NCBI GenBank assembly: GCA_047600605.1
Contig: JASGKK010000001.1
Location: 1,302,001-1,366,000, forward strand
Direction: 5' to 3'
From: CAYMZZ01 sp047600605
Lineage (GTDB): Bacteria; Bacteroidota; Bacteroidia; Chitinophagales; Chitinophagaceae
DNA length: 64,000 bases
Below the pieces are notes generated by a model. The model searched no databases and was not told where the DNA came from. It saw only the letters and a list, made by a program, of their open reading frames with translations. This document shows positions 36,015-45,520 of the stretch, one piece after another (the first letter of the stretch is position 1; every line of letters starts with the position of its first letter). A program made the position numbers and the translations under genes.

Positions 36015-37517
36015 ATGAGCACCATACGACGGCAAAGTATTATTGCATCTCTGGTTATCTACATAGGTTTTGCCGTAGGCATGCTGAACACCTATTTCCT
36101 CGGTGAAGAACGTTATTTCACCAGCAACCAGTATGGGCTCATTACCATCCTCGTTCCCATAGCCTCCATGATGTATGCCTTTGCCAACCTGGCCATGCCT
36201 TCTTACATCATGAAGTTTTATCCTTATTACAAGGATCATCTGCCCGACCGAAAAAATGATATGCTCACCTGGGCACTACTGGGTGGTTTGATTGGCTTTG
36301 GACTGGTCGTTGTGGGAGGTATCATTTTTAAAGATCTCGTCATCCGAAAGTATTCCGAAAACTCTCCGGAACTGGTACACTATTATTACTGGATATTTCC
36401 GCTGGGATTGGGTCTCACCATCCTGAGTATTCTCGAAGTATATGCCTGGAATGTGGGTAAGGCCGTACTGACCAATTTTTTGCGGGAAGTGCAGTGGCGG
36501 CTCCTTACCACTGTACTGATCGTCTTATTCATCTTTAAGCTGATCCCCGATTTCGACAGCTTTGTAAAATTTTACTCCTTTACCTATCCGGTGGTCGCCA
36601 TCACCCTGCTTATTTACCTGATCACAACCGGTAAAATACATTTTACCTTTTCGGTGAGCAAAGTGACCCGGCGTTATTTCAAAAAGATCGTCACGTTCAA
36701 CCTGTTTATTTATTCCGGCTTCCTTGTTCTGACTATCGCACAGGTTTTTGACCAGTTGGTAATAGCTTCTGTACTGCAGGATGGTATGGCCAAAGCAGGG
36801 GTATTTGGATTTGCCCAGATCATGGCTACAGTGATACTGGCCCCGCAAAGAGGTATTATTGCAGCCGCCGTACCACACTTATCCCGTGCCTGGAAAGAAA
36901 AGGATATGGGCAAGCTGCAACGCATCTACCAGCGCTCATCACTCAATCAGCTGATTTTTTCGGTTGGTATTTTTTTACTGATCGCCATTAATTATAAAGA
37001 AGCCATTCTCACATTCAACCAGAAAGAAATGTTTCTGGCAGGTTTCAGTGCATTTATCCTGATGGGACTTACCCGTGTAATAGAGATGGGCACAGGACTC
37101 AATTCACAGATCATCGGCACTTCTACCTACTGGCGTTTTGAACTGATCAGTGGCATTTGCCTGCTGGCTTTTATGCTCCCGCTTACGGTAATTCTGGCCA
37201 GGCAATTTGACATCCTGGGACCCGCTATCGCCAATCTTGTATCAATCAGCCTGTACAACCTGATCCGTCTTATCTTTCTCTGGAAAAAATTCGGATTATT
37301 CCCTTTTGTACCGGCATCGCTTTATACATTATTGATTGGAGCTGTTGTTACACTTATCAGCTGGTGGGTATGCAGCGACCTGCACGGATTCTGGGGGCTT
37401 GTGATCCGGAGCAGTATTTTTATTACTCTCTTTGCCAGCGCTGTAATAGGATTCAAGCTTTCACCCGACACGCAGGCAGTAGTGGCATCGCTGAAGAAAC
37501 GGATATTAAGAAAGTAA
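36015..37517 (+). CDS. Polysaccharide biosynthesis flippase (MATE/Wzx-like membrane protein)
   Basis: This 500-residue protein has about 14 hydrophobic segments and the N-terminal features of the Wzx/RfbX group: RRQSIIASLVIYIGFAVGML, the NLAMPSYIMKFYP segment, and a repeated MATE-like topology (GLTRVIEMGTGLNSQIIGTS). It probably flips lipid-linked oligosaccharide across the inner membrane for capsule, O-antigen or exopolysaccharide. No glycosyltransferase genes lie next to it, so the product is unknown. The stop codon (37515-37517) abuts an octamer repeat. Confidence 0.88.
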   Translation: MSTIRRQSIIASLVIYIGFAVGMLNTYFLGEERYFTSNQYGLITILVPIASMMYAFANLAMPSYIMKFYPYYKDHLPDRKNDMLTWALLGGLIGFGLVVVGGIIFKDLVIRKYSENSPELVHYYYWIFPLGLGLTILSILEVYAWNVGKAVLTNFLREVQWRLLTTVLIVLFIFKLIPDFDSFVKFYSFTYPVVAITLLIYLITTGKIHFTFSVSKVTRRYFKKIVTFNLFIYSGFLVLTIAQVFDQLVIASVLQDGMAKAGVFGFAQIMATVILAPQRGIIAAAVPHLSRAWKEKDMGKLQRIYQRSSLNQLIFSVGIFLLIAINYKEAILTFNQKEMFLAGFSAFILMGLTRVIEMGTGLNSQIIGTSTYWRFELISGICLLAFMLPLTVILARQFDILGPAIANLVSISLYNLIRLIFLWKKFGLFPFVPASLYTLLIGAVVTLISWWVCSDLHGFWGLVIRSSIFITLFASAVIGFKLSPDTQAVVASLKKRILRK

Positions 37518-37602
37518 GTATAAAAGTTTAAAGGTTTAAAAGTATAAACGCAGTTGTCTGCTATCTATGCTTTTAAACCTTTAAACTTTTATACCTTTTA
37601 AA
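37517..37602. repeat. 8-bp-period inverted array (flippase / NlpC convergence)
   Basis: The left arm at 37517-37548 is AGTATAAA, AGTTTAAA, GGTTTAAA, AGTATAAA. The right arm begins at 37570 with CTTTTAAA, CCTTTAAA, CTTTTATA. Bases 37518-37542 and 37570-37594 are a perfect 25-bp inverted repeat. The array starts on the last base of the flippase stop codon and ends just before the NlpC gene stop at 37603. Confidence 0.9.
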
Positions 37603-38328
37603 CTATTTCTCTACCCTCCCCGCACCTATATATCTTTTCATATAATAAGGATCAAACAGATCGCTTACGGTTACCCCTTGCGAGGACGAGGCATGAATAA
37701 ATTTATTGTTCTGCAGGTAAATGCCCACATGTGATATGCCTCCGCGGGTATTGAAGAATACCAGATCGCCTTCTTTCAGTTCTGTGGCCGAAATGATCCG
37801 CGACGTTTTATACTGATCGCGTGCCGTACGGGGAAGAGACATGGCAAAAGCCGAAAGATAAACGGCCTGCACAAAAGCTGAGCAATCAATTCCTTTTTTG
37901 GTGCTGCCACCGAGACGATAAGGTGTGCCATACCATTCATCTACATACTCCAGCAGTTCACTGGAGACCAGTTCCTCTACTTCCGTATTTAATAAGATCG
38001 CATATTTTAACTGAACGGGAGATGCTTTTTCAACGCTGGCATTACGGCTGAGATAGGTATTTACATCCGATGCAGCCGCAGGAGGTACATTGGTATGCTT
38101 CCGCGGCATGGCTTCCTTTTTTACGTTCACAACAGAAGCCTGTTGATTGACCGATATATCTTCCAGGAAACGCACCTCGCGCGATGCAGGTGACGCAGCA
38201 GATTTGTTACCAGCCACTTCGGTACTGCCAGCTACAGGTTTACTGTTGGTAAACTGCAGTGGCTTAAGGCTGGAGCAACTGGCCAGAAACAGGATGAGCC
38301 CAAATGCCGGAATTAAACTTCTTACCAT
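37603..38328 (-). CDS. NlpC/P60 (C40) cell-wall peptidase lipoprotein
   Basis: This 241-residue lipoprotein has signal LILFLASC (Cys18). The C-terminal third is an NlpC/P60 domain with the catalytic cysteine in GIDCSAFVQAVYLSAF, histidine in GGISHVGIYL and the third residue in KFIHASSSQGV. It cleaves peptidoglycan stem peptides in the periplasm. Between the lipobox and the domain is a low-complexity serine- and alanine-rich stretch of about 90 residues. ATG at 38328 is chosen over GTG at 38337, since both give the same signal peptide. Confidence 0.92.
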   Translation of the reverse strand: MVRSLIPAFGLILFLASCSSLKPLQFTNSKPVAGSTEVAGNKSAASPASREVRFLEDISVNQQASVVNVKKEAMPRKHTNVPPAAASDVNTYLSRNASVEKASPVQLKYAILLNTEVEELVSSELLEYVDEWYGTPYRLGGSTKKGIDCSAFVQAVYLSAFAMSLPRTARDQYKTSRIISATELKEGDLVFFNTRGGISHVGIYLQNNKFIHASSSQGVTVSDLFDPYYMKRYIGAGRVEK

Positions 38329-38375
38329 GTGGTTCACTTTTTTTGCACAGTTTGCGCACAGTTCTAAAAACCGTG

Positions 38376-38383
38376 CAAAAATA
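38376..38383 (-). promoter_or_regulatory. -7 element upstream of the NlpC/P60 gene
   Basis: The minus strand reads TATTTTTG, an exact TAnnTTTG match, 47 bases before the ATG at 38328. The -33 position is T-rich (TTTTT) rather than TTTG, so this is a partial promoter match. Confidence 0.45.
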
Positions 38384-38528
38384 TAGGATATAAATGTTAA
38401 AAAGCAGTATCCTTTTAACGAAATTTGACGGTTGAAATTGCCCTTCCACTAAGTTGCTGAAGACAAGCGATTTAGCTCCTTAGTATTTGATAATCAATTA
38501 GACATATTTCATTTTTCTAACCTGACCT

Positions 38529-39800
38529 ATGCGGATCCAAACCATACCGGCCATGATATGCTGTTATTTTGCCGCTCTTAGCTGCAAATCAGGTTCAGGG
38601 CGCATGCCTGCAACTGAACCATTATGGTCCGGCAGCAGCAAAAGCACCGTTTCCGCATCTGCACAGGCAATAGATACCATACCTGCTGGCCCCGCTTTAC
38701 CCGCCTATAACAGCCTGCGTTTTACCAAAACAGAAGTAGTAAAAGCGGCCCCGGGAACCAAGTCAGTCCTGTTCAACAGTGCCGGCTCTCAGCTATTTGC
38801 CATGAATCTTGAGGGCATGAGCATTTACCAGTTTGACCGTAGCAGCCGCACTGTCACGCGTGAGTTTAAATTCAAACCTACCCGTGGCACAGGCTGGGAT
38901 TATGAAACAGATAAGCCTATTCCCTCCTACGAAGAAAAGCCGGTTGAAGCCTGTCTTAGTCATGATGACAAATGGCTATGGGTTTCACTTCACAATGCAG
39001 AAGGTATTGTGCCCATACGGGTTGATTCGCTGCCGGCCAATAAACATACCGGACAGATCATTCCTGAGAATACCCGTTTGAAAAAAATCACCGTCACAGA
39101 GCGGGGTTTGGCCCGGCGCGATTCTTTTCAGGTACCACTGATCCTGACGGGCAAAACCCCCAAAGTGATTGCCCGTACCGGCAACAGCAGTCATCTGCTG
39201 GTCAGCAACTGGCATTCTTACAATGTAAGCATCTTGAGTACCCATCCTGAACGGTTTCCGTATGCCACTGTTATTGATACGGTGCCGGTGCCGGCCATTC
39301 CACGGGGTATTGTAGTAGATGATCGTAACCAGCGCTCCTTTGTGGCCATCATGGGTGGAGCAAGCCTGCTTACGGTCAATAACAACGTATGGATGAAAGA
39401 AAAAGACCTGGCCGTGGCTTCCAATCCCCGGCATGTGGTCCTCGACAGCAGTGGCCGGCTCTTTGTATCCTATAACCGGCTGGGACAAATTGCCTGTATT
39501 GATCCCAATACCGGTGAAACATTATTTACTGCCACTACTGCGGCACAGCCACGTACCATTATCCTTTCCAAAAACCACCGGTTCCTGTTCGTCACCTGCT
39601 ATAGCAGCGACAAACTGGAAGTATTCCGGATAAATGATGATAGTTTTACCCGCATAGCCTCACTGCCCTGCCCCGGCCATCCCGTGGGTGTGGATATTTA
39701 TGAAAATGAAACTAAACTCGAAGCATGGGTTTGCAGTTATACTACCGGGAAGATCAGTGTGTTTAATTTTGAAAAAAGTACCAGGAATAATGACCGGTGA
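38529..39800 (+). CDS. YncE/SMP-30-like beta-propeller lipoprotein
   Basis: This 423-residue protein has a short lipoprotein-like signal (CCYFAALSC). The rest is a seven-blade-type propeller with repeated strands such as YNSLRFTKTEVVKAAPGTKS, IPRGIVVDDRNQRSFVAIMG, NPRHVVLDSSGRLFVSYNRL and QPRTIILSKNHRFLFVTCYS. The closest architecture I know is YncE-like surface propellers. No active-site residues can be assigned. Its ligand may be protein or peptide; this is inference. The last codons lie at the start of an inverted repeat containing GACCGGTG. Confidence 0.72.
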   Translation: MRIQTIPAMICCYFAALSCKSGSGRMPATEPLWSGSSKSTVSASAQAIDTIPAGPALPAYNSLRFTKTEVVKAAPGTKSVLFNSAGSQLFAMNLEGMSIYQFDRSSRTVTREFKFKPTRGTGWDYETDKPIPSYEEKPVEACLSHDDKWLWVSLHNAEGIVPIRVDSLPANKHTGQIIPENTRLKKITVTERGLARRDSFQVPLILTGKTPKVIARTGNSSHLLVSNWHSYNVSILSTHPERFPYATVIDTVPVPAIPRGIVVDDRNQRSFVAIMGGASLLTVNNNVWMKEKDLAVASNPRHVVLDSSGRLFVSYNRLGQIACIDPNTGETLFTATTAAQPRTIILSKNHRFLFVTCYSSDKLEVFRINDDSFTRIASLPCPGHPVGVDIYENETKLEAWVCSYTTGKISVFNFEKSTRNNDR

Positions 39801-39855
39801 TCAATGGTCTGTGGCTGGAAAGTTTCATTCACTTCCGGCCGACCACCGGTCACAT
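39791..39855. repeat. Imperfect inverted repeat between the propeller gene and dnaE
   Basis: TGACCGGTGATC at about 39794 faces GACCACCGGTCA ending near 39853. The arms also share GGCTGGAAAGT and ACTTCCGGCC around a TTCATTC loop. The propeller stop codon is inside the left arm. It uses the GACCA words of the 30880 array. Confidence 0.6.
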
Positions 39856-39872
39856 AAAACTTATAACTAAAG

Positions 39873-42800
39873 ATGAAGTTTTCTCACTTACACGTCCATA
39901 CCCAGTTTTCTTTGCTGGATGGTGCCGCATCCATCCAGAATCTGTATAAGAAAGCGATTGCCGACAATATGCCTGCACTGGCCATCAGTGATCACGGCAA
40001 TATGTTTGGTGTATTTGAATTTGTAGCCGAAGCCTATAAACATAAAGACGAAAACGGTAAAGTAAAAGTAAAACCCGTGGTAGGTTGTGAGTTTTATATC
40101 ACCGCCAACCGCCATCAGAAAACATTTACCAAAGAGCAAAAAGACATTCGACATCACCAGATATTGCTGGCAAAAAACGAGCAGGGTTACCGCAACCTTG
40201 TCAAACTTACTTCCCTTGGCTTTATCGAAGGCATGTACAGTAAGTATCCGCGTATTGACAAGGAGCTTATCCTCAAATATCATGAAGGACTGATCGCCAC
40301 TACCTGCTGCCTTGGCGCCTCTGTACCACAGGCCATTCTCCGCAAAGGCGAAGAAGAAGGAGAAAATGAATTCAAATGGTGGCTCAATATTTTCCAGGAA
40401 GATTTTTATGTGGAACTGCAGCGCCACGGCATGGCAGAGCAGGACAAGGTCAACGAAGTACTGATCCGTTATGCACGCAAATACAATGTAAAGATCATCG
40501 CCAGCAACGACAGCCATTATGTAGAGCAAAGCGACTTCAATGCCCACGACATCCTGCTTTGTATCAATACCGGTGAAAAGATCAGTACACCCGCCATGCG
40601 CGACTTTGCCGATGATGATGTCAATATCAAAGGCAAACGTTTTGCATTTCCCAACGACCAGTTCTATTTCAAGAAAACTGCTGAGATGAGTAAGGTATTT
40701 GCCGATCTGCCCGAGGCACTCGACAATACCAATGAAATAGTGGATAAGGTTGAACTCCTGAATCTGAAGCGCGATATTCTGCTGCCCTATTTCCAGGTAC
40801 CCAGCGAATTCTCTTCGCAGGACGAATACCTCGAGCATATTACCTGGAAAGGCGCTCATGAGCGATATACGGAGATTACTCCCGAAATTGATGAGCGTAT
40901 CCGCTTTGAGCTGTTTACCATTAGAACAATGGGGTTTGCCGGTTACTTTCTTATTGTGAGTGATTTTATTCGTGCAGGCCGCGAGATCGGCGTATTCATT
41001 GGTCCGGGCCGTGGTTCTGCTGCCGGATCAGTAGTGGCCTTTTGTACAGGTATTACCAATATTGATCCCATCAAATACAACCTGCTGTTCGAAAGGTTTC
41101 TGAACCCCGACCGTAAATCGATGCCGGATATTGATACCGACTTTGATGATGAAGGCCGGCAGAAAGTGATCGATTATGTAGTAGAAAAATATGGCAAGAA
41201 TCAGGTAGCCCAGATCATCACCTACGGTACCATGGCGGCCAAAATGAGTATCAAGGATGTGGCCCGTGTAATGGACCTGCCACTGGCAGAGTCAAATATC
41301 CTGGCCAAGATGGTACCCGATAAACCGGGTATTGAACTGCGTCGCGTACTGCATGCGCCTATGCGTACTAAGGAAGGTGAAAAATCGCTCGAAGAAAAAG
41401 ATGGCCTGGGTTCCGAAGATCTGGAAACGGTAAAACGTCTCCGCGATATCTATGCCCAGACAGATACTGCTGCCAGTAAAGTACTGCATGAAGCAGAACG
41501 TCTCGAAGGGTCGGTCCGCAACACCGGTATCCACGCCGCCGGTATCATCATTGCCCCCAAGGATCTGACAGAACTGCTGCCGGTATCCATTGCCAAGGAT
41601 TCGCCACTCTGGGTGACCCAGATAGAAGGTAATGTGATCGAAGAAGCAGGCGTAATCAAGATGGACTTCCTGGGTCTTAAGACCCTTACCATCATCAAGA
41701 ACGCATTGCAGATGATCAAACAAAATCATGGGGTGGAAATTTCTATTGACGATATTCCGCTCGATGATCAAAAAACATATGAACTCTATCAGCAGGGCGC
41801 TACCATCGGTACATTCCAGTTTGAAAGCCCCGGTATGCAGAAGTACCTGCGGGAACTGAAGCCGGATAAGTTTGGCGACCTCATTGCCATGAACGCCCTG
41901 TACCGACCCGGTCCTATTGCCTATATCCCTAACTATATCGAGCGTAAACATGGCCGCGAAGCCATTGTATATGACCTGCCCGAGATGGCGGAATATCTCG
42001 AAGAAACATATGGCATTACCGTGTACCAGGAACAGGTGATGCTGCTGGCCCAGAAGCTGGCGGGTTTCAGCAAGGGCGATGCCGACGTATTGCGTAAGGC
42101 TATGGGTAAAAAACAAAAGTCCGTACTCGATAAGATGAAAGCGCAGTTTATTAAAGGCGCTGCTGAAAAATCTTTTCCCGAAGACAAGCTCGAAAAAATC
42201 TGGACCGACTGGGAAGCATTTGCCCAGTATGCCTTCAACAAATCACACTCTACCTGTTATGCCTTTGTGGCCTATCAGACGGCTTATCTTAAAGCGCATT
42301 ATCCCGGTGAGTATATGTCGGCCGTACTAAACAACGCCGGCAGTATTGAAAAGATCACCTTCTTTATGGAAGAGTGCAAACGTATGGGCATTAAAGTACT
42401 GGGGCCAGATATCAATGAGTCGCGCAAAGGTTTTGCCGTAGCCAGAGCGGGCGAGATCCGTTTTGGTCTGGGTGGTCTCAAAGGCGTGGGCGAAGCTGCT
42501 GTAGACAACATCATCGAAGAGCGGGCAAAAGAAGGTGCATTCCCGAATATTTTTGAATTCATCAAACGTATCAATCAGCGGGCGGTAAATAAGAAGACAC
42601 TGGAGAGCCTCGCCCATGCAGGCGCCTTTGACTGTTTTCCGGAACATCACCGGGCACAGTATTTTGCCCATATGGACAACGAGACCATGACCGGGCTGGA
42701 AAAGATCATCAAATACGGTCAGGTGATTGCCGCACAAAGCGCAACAGCCGGAGCCACACTGTTTGGTGATTTGCCTATGGATATGGAAATCCCCGCCCCG

Positions 42801-43496
42801 CGTCTGCCTGATTGCAAACCCTGGTCACTGACGGAGCAACTGGATTATGAAAAGGAGGTAACAGGAATGTTCCTGAGTGGTCACCCGCTGGATCATTATA
42901 AGTTTGAACTTAAACACTACGGCATCACCAGTATTGCCGATTTTAATGAGTTCAGGGATACGATTAAAATGCAATCCAATCCCGGTCGTATTTTCCGGAT
43001 ACTGGCTCTGATCACCGGCGCCGATCACCGCACTGCACAAAACGGAAATAAATTCGGCCGCTTCATCCTGGAAGACTATTCCGGTAAAACAGAGGTATCC
43101 CTGTTTCGCGAAGATTATCTGCGCCTGTCGCCATTGCTGATTCAGGGCACCGCGGTTTATATCACCGGATTTCTTAAACCACGGTTTAATAAGGAAGAAT
43201 TTGAATTTAAGATCAGCACAGTATCGCTGGCCGAATCGCTCAAGAAAAGCCAGACCAAACAACTGCTGATAGAAGTGCATCCCAAGGATGTAAATCCTGA
43301 AATGATCAATTTCGTCTACAACAATATGCGCACCTATGGTGGCGGAGCTACTTCATTGCGGCTGATACTGAAGGAACCCCGCCAAAACCTGCGCGTGAGC
43401 CTGGATTCGGGCAATAACCGGTTTGAAATGAACGACGAACTGATCGGCTTCCTGGAAGCCCGGCCGGAATGGGATGTGCAGGTGATCGGTAATTAA
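39873..43496 (+). CDS. dnaE: DNA polymerase III subunit alpha
   Basis: This 1207-residue replicative polymerase has an N-terminal PHP domain (FSHLHVHTQFSLLDGAASIQ, ISDHGNMFGVFEF). The catalytic core has VFIGPGRGSAAGSVVAF and the metal-binding aspartates in PDIDTDFDDEG at residues 418-428. A helix-hairpin-helix and an OB-fold domain follow toward the C-terminus (RIFRILALITGADHR). Length and order match DnaE1 rather than PolC or the error-prone DnaE2. It begins 72 bases after the propeller gene, with an inverted repeat between, and appears monocistronic. Confidence 0.97.
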   Translation: MKFSHLHVHTQFSLLDGAASIQNLYKKAIADNMPALAISDHGNMFGVFEFVAEAYKHKDENGKVKVKPVVGCEFYITANRHQKTFTKEQKDIRHHQILLAKNEQGYRNLVKLTSLGFIEGMYSKYPRIDKELILKYHEGLIATTCCLGASVPQAILRKGEEEGENEFKWWLNIFQEDFYVELQRHGMAEQDKVNEVLIRYARKYNVKIIASNDSHYVEQSDFNAHDILLCINTGEKISTPAMRDFADDDVNIKGKRFAFPNDQFYFKKTAEMSKVFADLPEALDNTNEIVDKVELLNLKRDILLPYFQVPSEFSSQDEYLEHITWKGAHERYTEITPEIDERIRFELFTIRTMGFAGYFLIVSDFIRAGREIGVFIGPGRGSAAGSVVAFCTGITNIDPIKYNLLFERFLNPDRKSMPDIDTDFDDEGRQKVIDYVVEKYGKNQVAQIITYGTMAAKMSIKDVARVMDLPLAESNILAKMVPDKPGIELRRVLHAPMRTKEGEKSLEEKDGLGSEDLETVKRLRDIYAQTDTAASKVLHEAERLEGSVRNTGIHAAGIIIAPKDLTELLPVSIAKDSPLWVTQIEGNVIEEAGVIKMDFLGLKTLTIIKNALQMIKQNHGVEISIDDIPLDDQKTYELYQQGATIGTFQFESPGMQKYLRELKPDKFGDLIAMNALYRPGPIAYIPNYIERKHGREAIVYDLPEMAEYLEETYGITVYQEQVMLLAQKLAGFSKGDADVLRKAMGKKQKSVLDKMKAQFIKGAAEKSFPEDKLEKIWTDWEAFAQYAFNKSHSTCYAFVAYQTAYLKAHYPGEYMSAVLNNAGSIEKITFFMEECKRMGIKVLGPDINESRKGFAVARAGEIRFGLGGLKGVGEAAVDNIIEERAKEGAFPNIFEFIKRINQRAVNKKTLESLAHAGAFDCFPEHHRAQYFAHMDNETMTGLEKIIKYGQVIAAQSATAGATLFGDLPMDMEIPAPRLPDCKPWSLTEQLDYEKEVTGMFLSGHPLDHYKFELKHYGITSIADFNEFRDTIKMQSNPGRIFRILALITGADHRTAQNGNKFGRFILEDYSGKTEVSLFREDYLRLSPLLIQGTAVYITGFLKPRFNKEEFEFKISTVSLAESLKKSQTKQLLIEVHPKDVNPEMINFVYNNMRTYGGGATSLRLILKEPRQNLRVSLDSGNNRFEMNDELIGFLEARPEWDVQVIGN

Positions 43497-43626
43497 CGAT
43501 GATCCACAGATTATCGTTAATAGATTGATAAAGAAATGTATACAAAAAGTTAGCGAAGGCATTTCCCTGACAGCTTAGCGTATAAAAGCAGCCATATTGC
43601 CAAGTTTTGCACAACTTTCTGTCAAC

Positions 43627-43658
43627 TTTGACTGTTATTTGAGACGGACTTAAATTTG
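43627..43658 (+). promoter_or_regulatory. trxA promoter, Bacteroidota type
   Basis: TTTG at 43627-43630 and TAAATTTG at 43651-43658 are separated by 20 bases, an exact fit to TTTG-N19-21-TAnnTTTG. The element ends 49 bases before the trxA ATG. This is the best promoter match found in the window. Confidence 0.8.
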
Positions 43659-43707
43659 CAGTCCTTTATCTGTAACAACAGAAAACAATAAAATTAAAAT
43701 CAATACA

Positions 43708-44025
43708 ATGGCAAAAGAATTCAATGATTCCAACTTCCAGGCCGATGTGCTGGCTTCTGAAAAGTTAACAGTAGTGGATTTCTGGGCAGAGTGGTGTGGT
43801 CCCTGCCGCGCTATCGGTCCTGTTATCGAGGAACTGGCCAAGGAATATGACGGTAAAGTGAATATTGGCAAAGTGAACGTGGACAACAACCCGCAGGTAT
43901 CTACCAACTACGGCATCACTTCTATCCCTGCCATCCTGTTTATCAAAGGCGGACAGGTAGTAGATAAACTGGTTGGTGCTCAACCCAAGAGCAACTTCGT
44001 TAAAAAAATTGAAGCACATATCTAA
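43708..44025 (+). CDS. trxA: Thioredoxin
   Basis: This 105-residue cytosolic redox protein has the active site WAEWCGPCRAIGPVIEELAK with cysteines 30 and 33. The cis-proline region is YGITSIPAILFIKGGQVVDK. It reduces disulfides in ribonucleotide reductase, MsrA and other partners. The length is standard, and there is no signal peptide. It has its own promoter and terminator, so it is a single-gene unit. Confidence 0.98.
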   Translation: MAKEFNDSNFQADVLASEKLTVVDFWAEWCGPCRAIGPVIEELAKEYDGKVNIGKVNVDNNPQVSTNYGITSIPAILFIKGGQVVDKLVGAQPKSNFVKKIEAHI

Positions 44026-44046
44026 GCGATCGCTTCTGATACTATT

Positions 44047-44073
44047 AAAAAAGCTCCCGATTGGGAGCTTTTT
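44047..44073. terminator. Bidirectional terminator between trxA and the MFS gene
   Basis: AAAAAGCTCCC-GATT-GGGAGCTTTTT is a perfect stem with U-tracts on both strands. It lies 21 bases after the trxA stop and 31 bases from the MFS gene stop, so it can end both convergent transcripts. Confidence 0.93.
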
Positions 44074-44104
44074 CGTTTTATTCAATCCGGTTATTAAAAC
44101 AGCG

Positions 44105-45361
44105 TTAATGATGCACCTGTACGCCGGTTGTACGATCGTGTTTGTGGCGGAATACAATGGCAAAAAGAACCGCAACAACCAATGCATATAATGCAAAGGA
44201 TGTCCAGATTCCCTTCCAGTCCATCGTCTTGTCGGCATGAGTAAAATACCGCGCTATCACTATACCGCTTATCGTACTACCCAGCCAGGCGCCAAAGCCA
44301 TTGGTCATCATCATAAATATCCCCTGCGCGCTCGCTCTTATATCCGGACGTACCTGTGTATCTACAAAAAGAGAACCCGAGATATTGAAAAAGTCAAAGG
44401 CCATTCCGTATACGATACAGGAAAGGATAATCATCCATAACCCGCCTGCAGGATCACCATAGGCAAAAAGAGCAAACCTCAGTACCCAGGCTATCATACT
44501 GAAAAGCATCACCTGCTTGATTCCAAACTGACGCAGGAAGAATGGTATAGCCAGTATGAAAAGAGTTTCTGATATCTGTGAAATAGACATGATAATGGCC
44601 GGATAACGTACGACCATTGTATCCTTATATTCATCAATTTTGGCAAAATCATGCAGAAATGTATCGCCATAGGCATTAGTCAGCTGAAGTGCCGCCCCCA
44701 ACAACATGGCAAATACAAAAAAGAAAGCCATTTTAGGGGTTTTAAACAGGCTGAATGCGCGGAGCCCAAGTATATCTACCAGCGATTTTTGTCCGGCTGT
44801 CTTCGACTGAGGCGGACATTTGGGAAGGGTAAATGAATAGATACCGAATACAAAAGAGGCTGCTGCTGCCACATAAAACTGGCTCGCAGAGGTTTCTATT
44901 TTCAGCAGGCTCACAATCCACATAGCGACTATAAAACCGATCGTACCAAATACACGGATAGGCGGAAAATCGCGTATGATATCTTTTCCATTTTGAATCA
45001 AAGCCGTATAGGAAACAGTATTGGCAAGCGCAATGGTGGGCATATAAAAAACCATGTACAGCAGCAACACATAGTAAAATGTATCCGGATCATTTACCTG
45101 CGGTATAAAACTCAGCACTACTGCTCCTGCCAGATGACAGATGCCCAGCAGACGCTCTGCATTGATCCACCTGTCGGCAATAATACCTGTAATGGCAGGC
45201 ATAAAAATGGCAGACAGACCCATTGTAGAAAAGATAGCTCCGAATTCTTCTCCACCCCATTTTTTATTCTGAAACCAGTAAGCGCCAATGGTGATTAACC
45301 AGGCTCCCCAGATAAAGAACTCAAGAAAGCTGAGAATAACAAGCCGTACCTTAAGATTCAT
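44105..45361 (-). CDS. Nucleoside:H+ symporter-type MFS permease
   Basis: This 418-residue protein has 12 predicted membrane helices. Its N-terminus (LSFLEFFIWGAWLITIGAYW) and the GIIADRWINAERLLGICHLA and FPPIRVFGTIGFIVAMWIVS segments match the NupG/XapB nucleoside symporter group of the major facilitator superfamily. It would import nucleosides or related sugars with protons. The C-terminus is a short basic and histidine-rich tail (FRHKHDRTTGVQVHH). It is divergent from mqnE by 159 bases. Confidence 0.88.
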   Translation of the reverse strand: MNLKVRLVILSFLEFFIWGAWLITIGAYWFQNKKWGGEEFGAIFSTMGLSAIFMPAITGIIADRWINAERLLGICHLAGAVVLSFIPQVNDPDTFYYVLLLYMVFYMPTIALANTVSYTALIQNGKDIIRDFPPIRVFGTIGFIVAMWIVSLLKIETSASQFYVAAAASFVFGIYSFTLPKCPPQSKTAGQKSLVDILGLRAFSLFKTPKMAFFFVFAMLLGAALQLTNAYGDTFLHDFAKIDEYKDTMVVRYPAIIMSISQISETLFILAIPFFLRQFGIKQVMLFSMIAWVLRFALFAYGDPAGGLWMIILSCIVYGMAFDFFNISGSLFVDTQVRPDIRASAQGIFMMMTNGFGAWLGSTISGIVIARYFTHADKTMDWKGIWTSFALYALVVAVLFAIVFRHKHDRTTGVQVHH

Positions 45362-45485
45362 GCAGCAGTTGTTTGATTATAAATAATAAAGCGCTGGTAA
45401 GATACAGATTTTAGTTATCGAAAAATGCAGGGCAAAGCCTCCCGGCAGTGAACCAGCCGGGCCAGTCATTGTTAATATTCCATCG

Positions 45486-45493
45486 TACCTTTG
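45486..45493 (+). promoter_or_regulatory. -7 element upstream of mqnE
   Basis: TACCTTTG matches TAnnTTTG, 27 bases before ATG 45521. It lies inside the longer reading frame that starts at 45491, which favours the start at 45521. No TTTG lies at the ideal -33 distance. Confidence 0.5.
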
Positions 45494-45520
45494 CCACCGA
45501 TCCTCAAAACTGATATCGAC

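Noticed and set aside
39888..40859. 323-residue minus-strand frame inside dnaE, and others at 41292-42116 and 42327-43280
   Set aside because: They are antisense to conserved PHP and polymerase motifs of DnaE.
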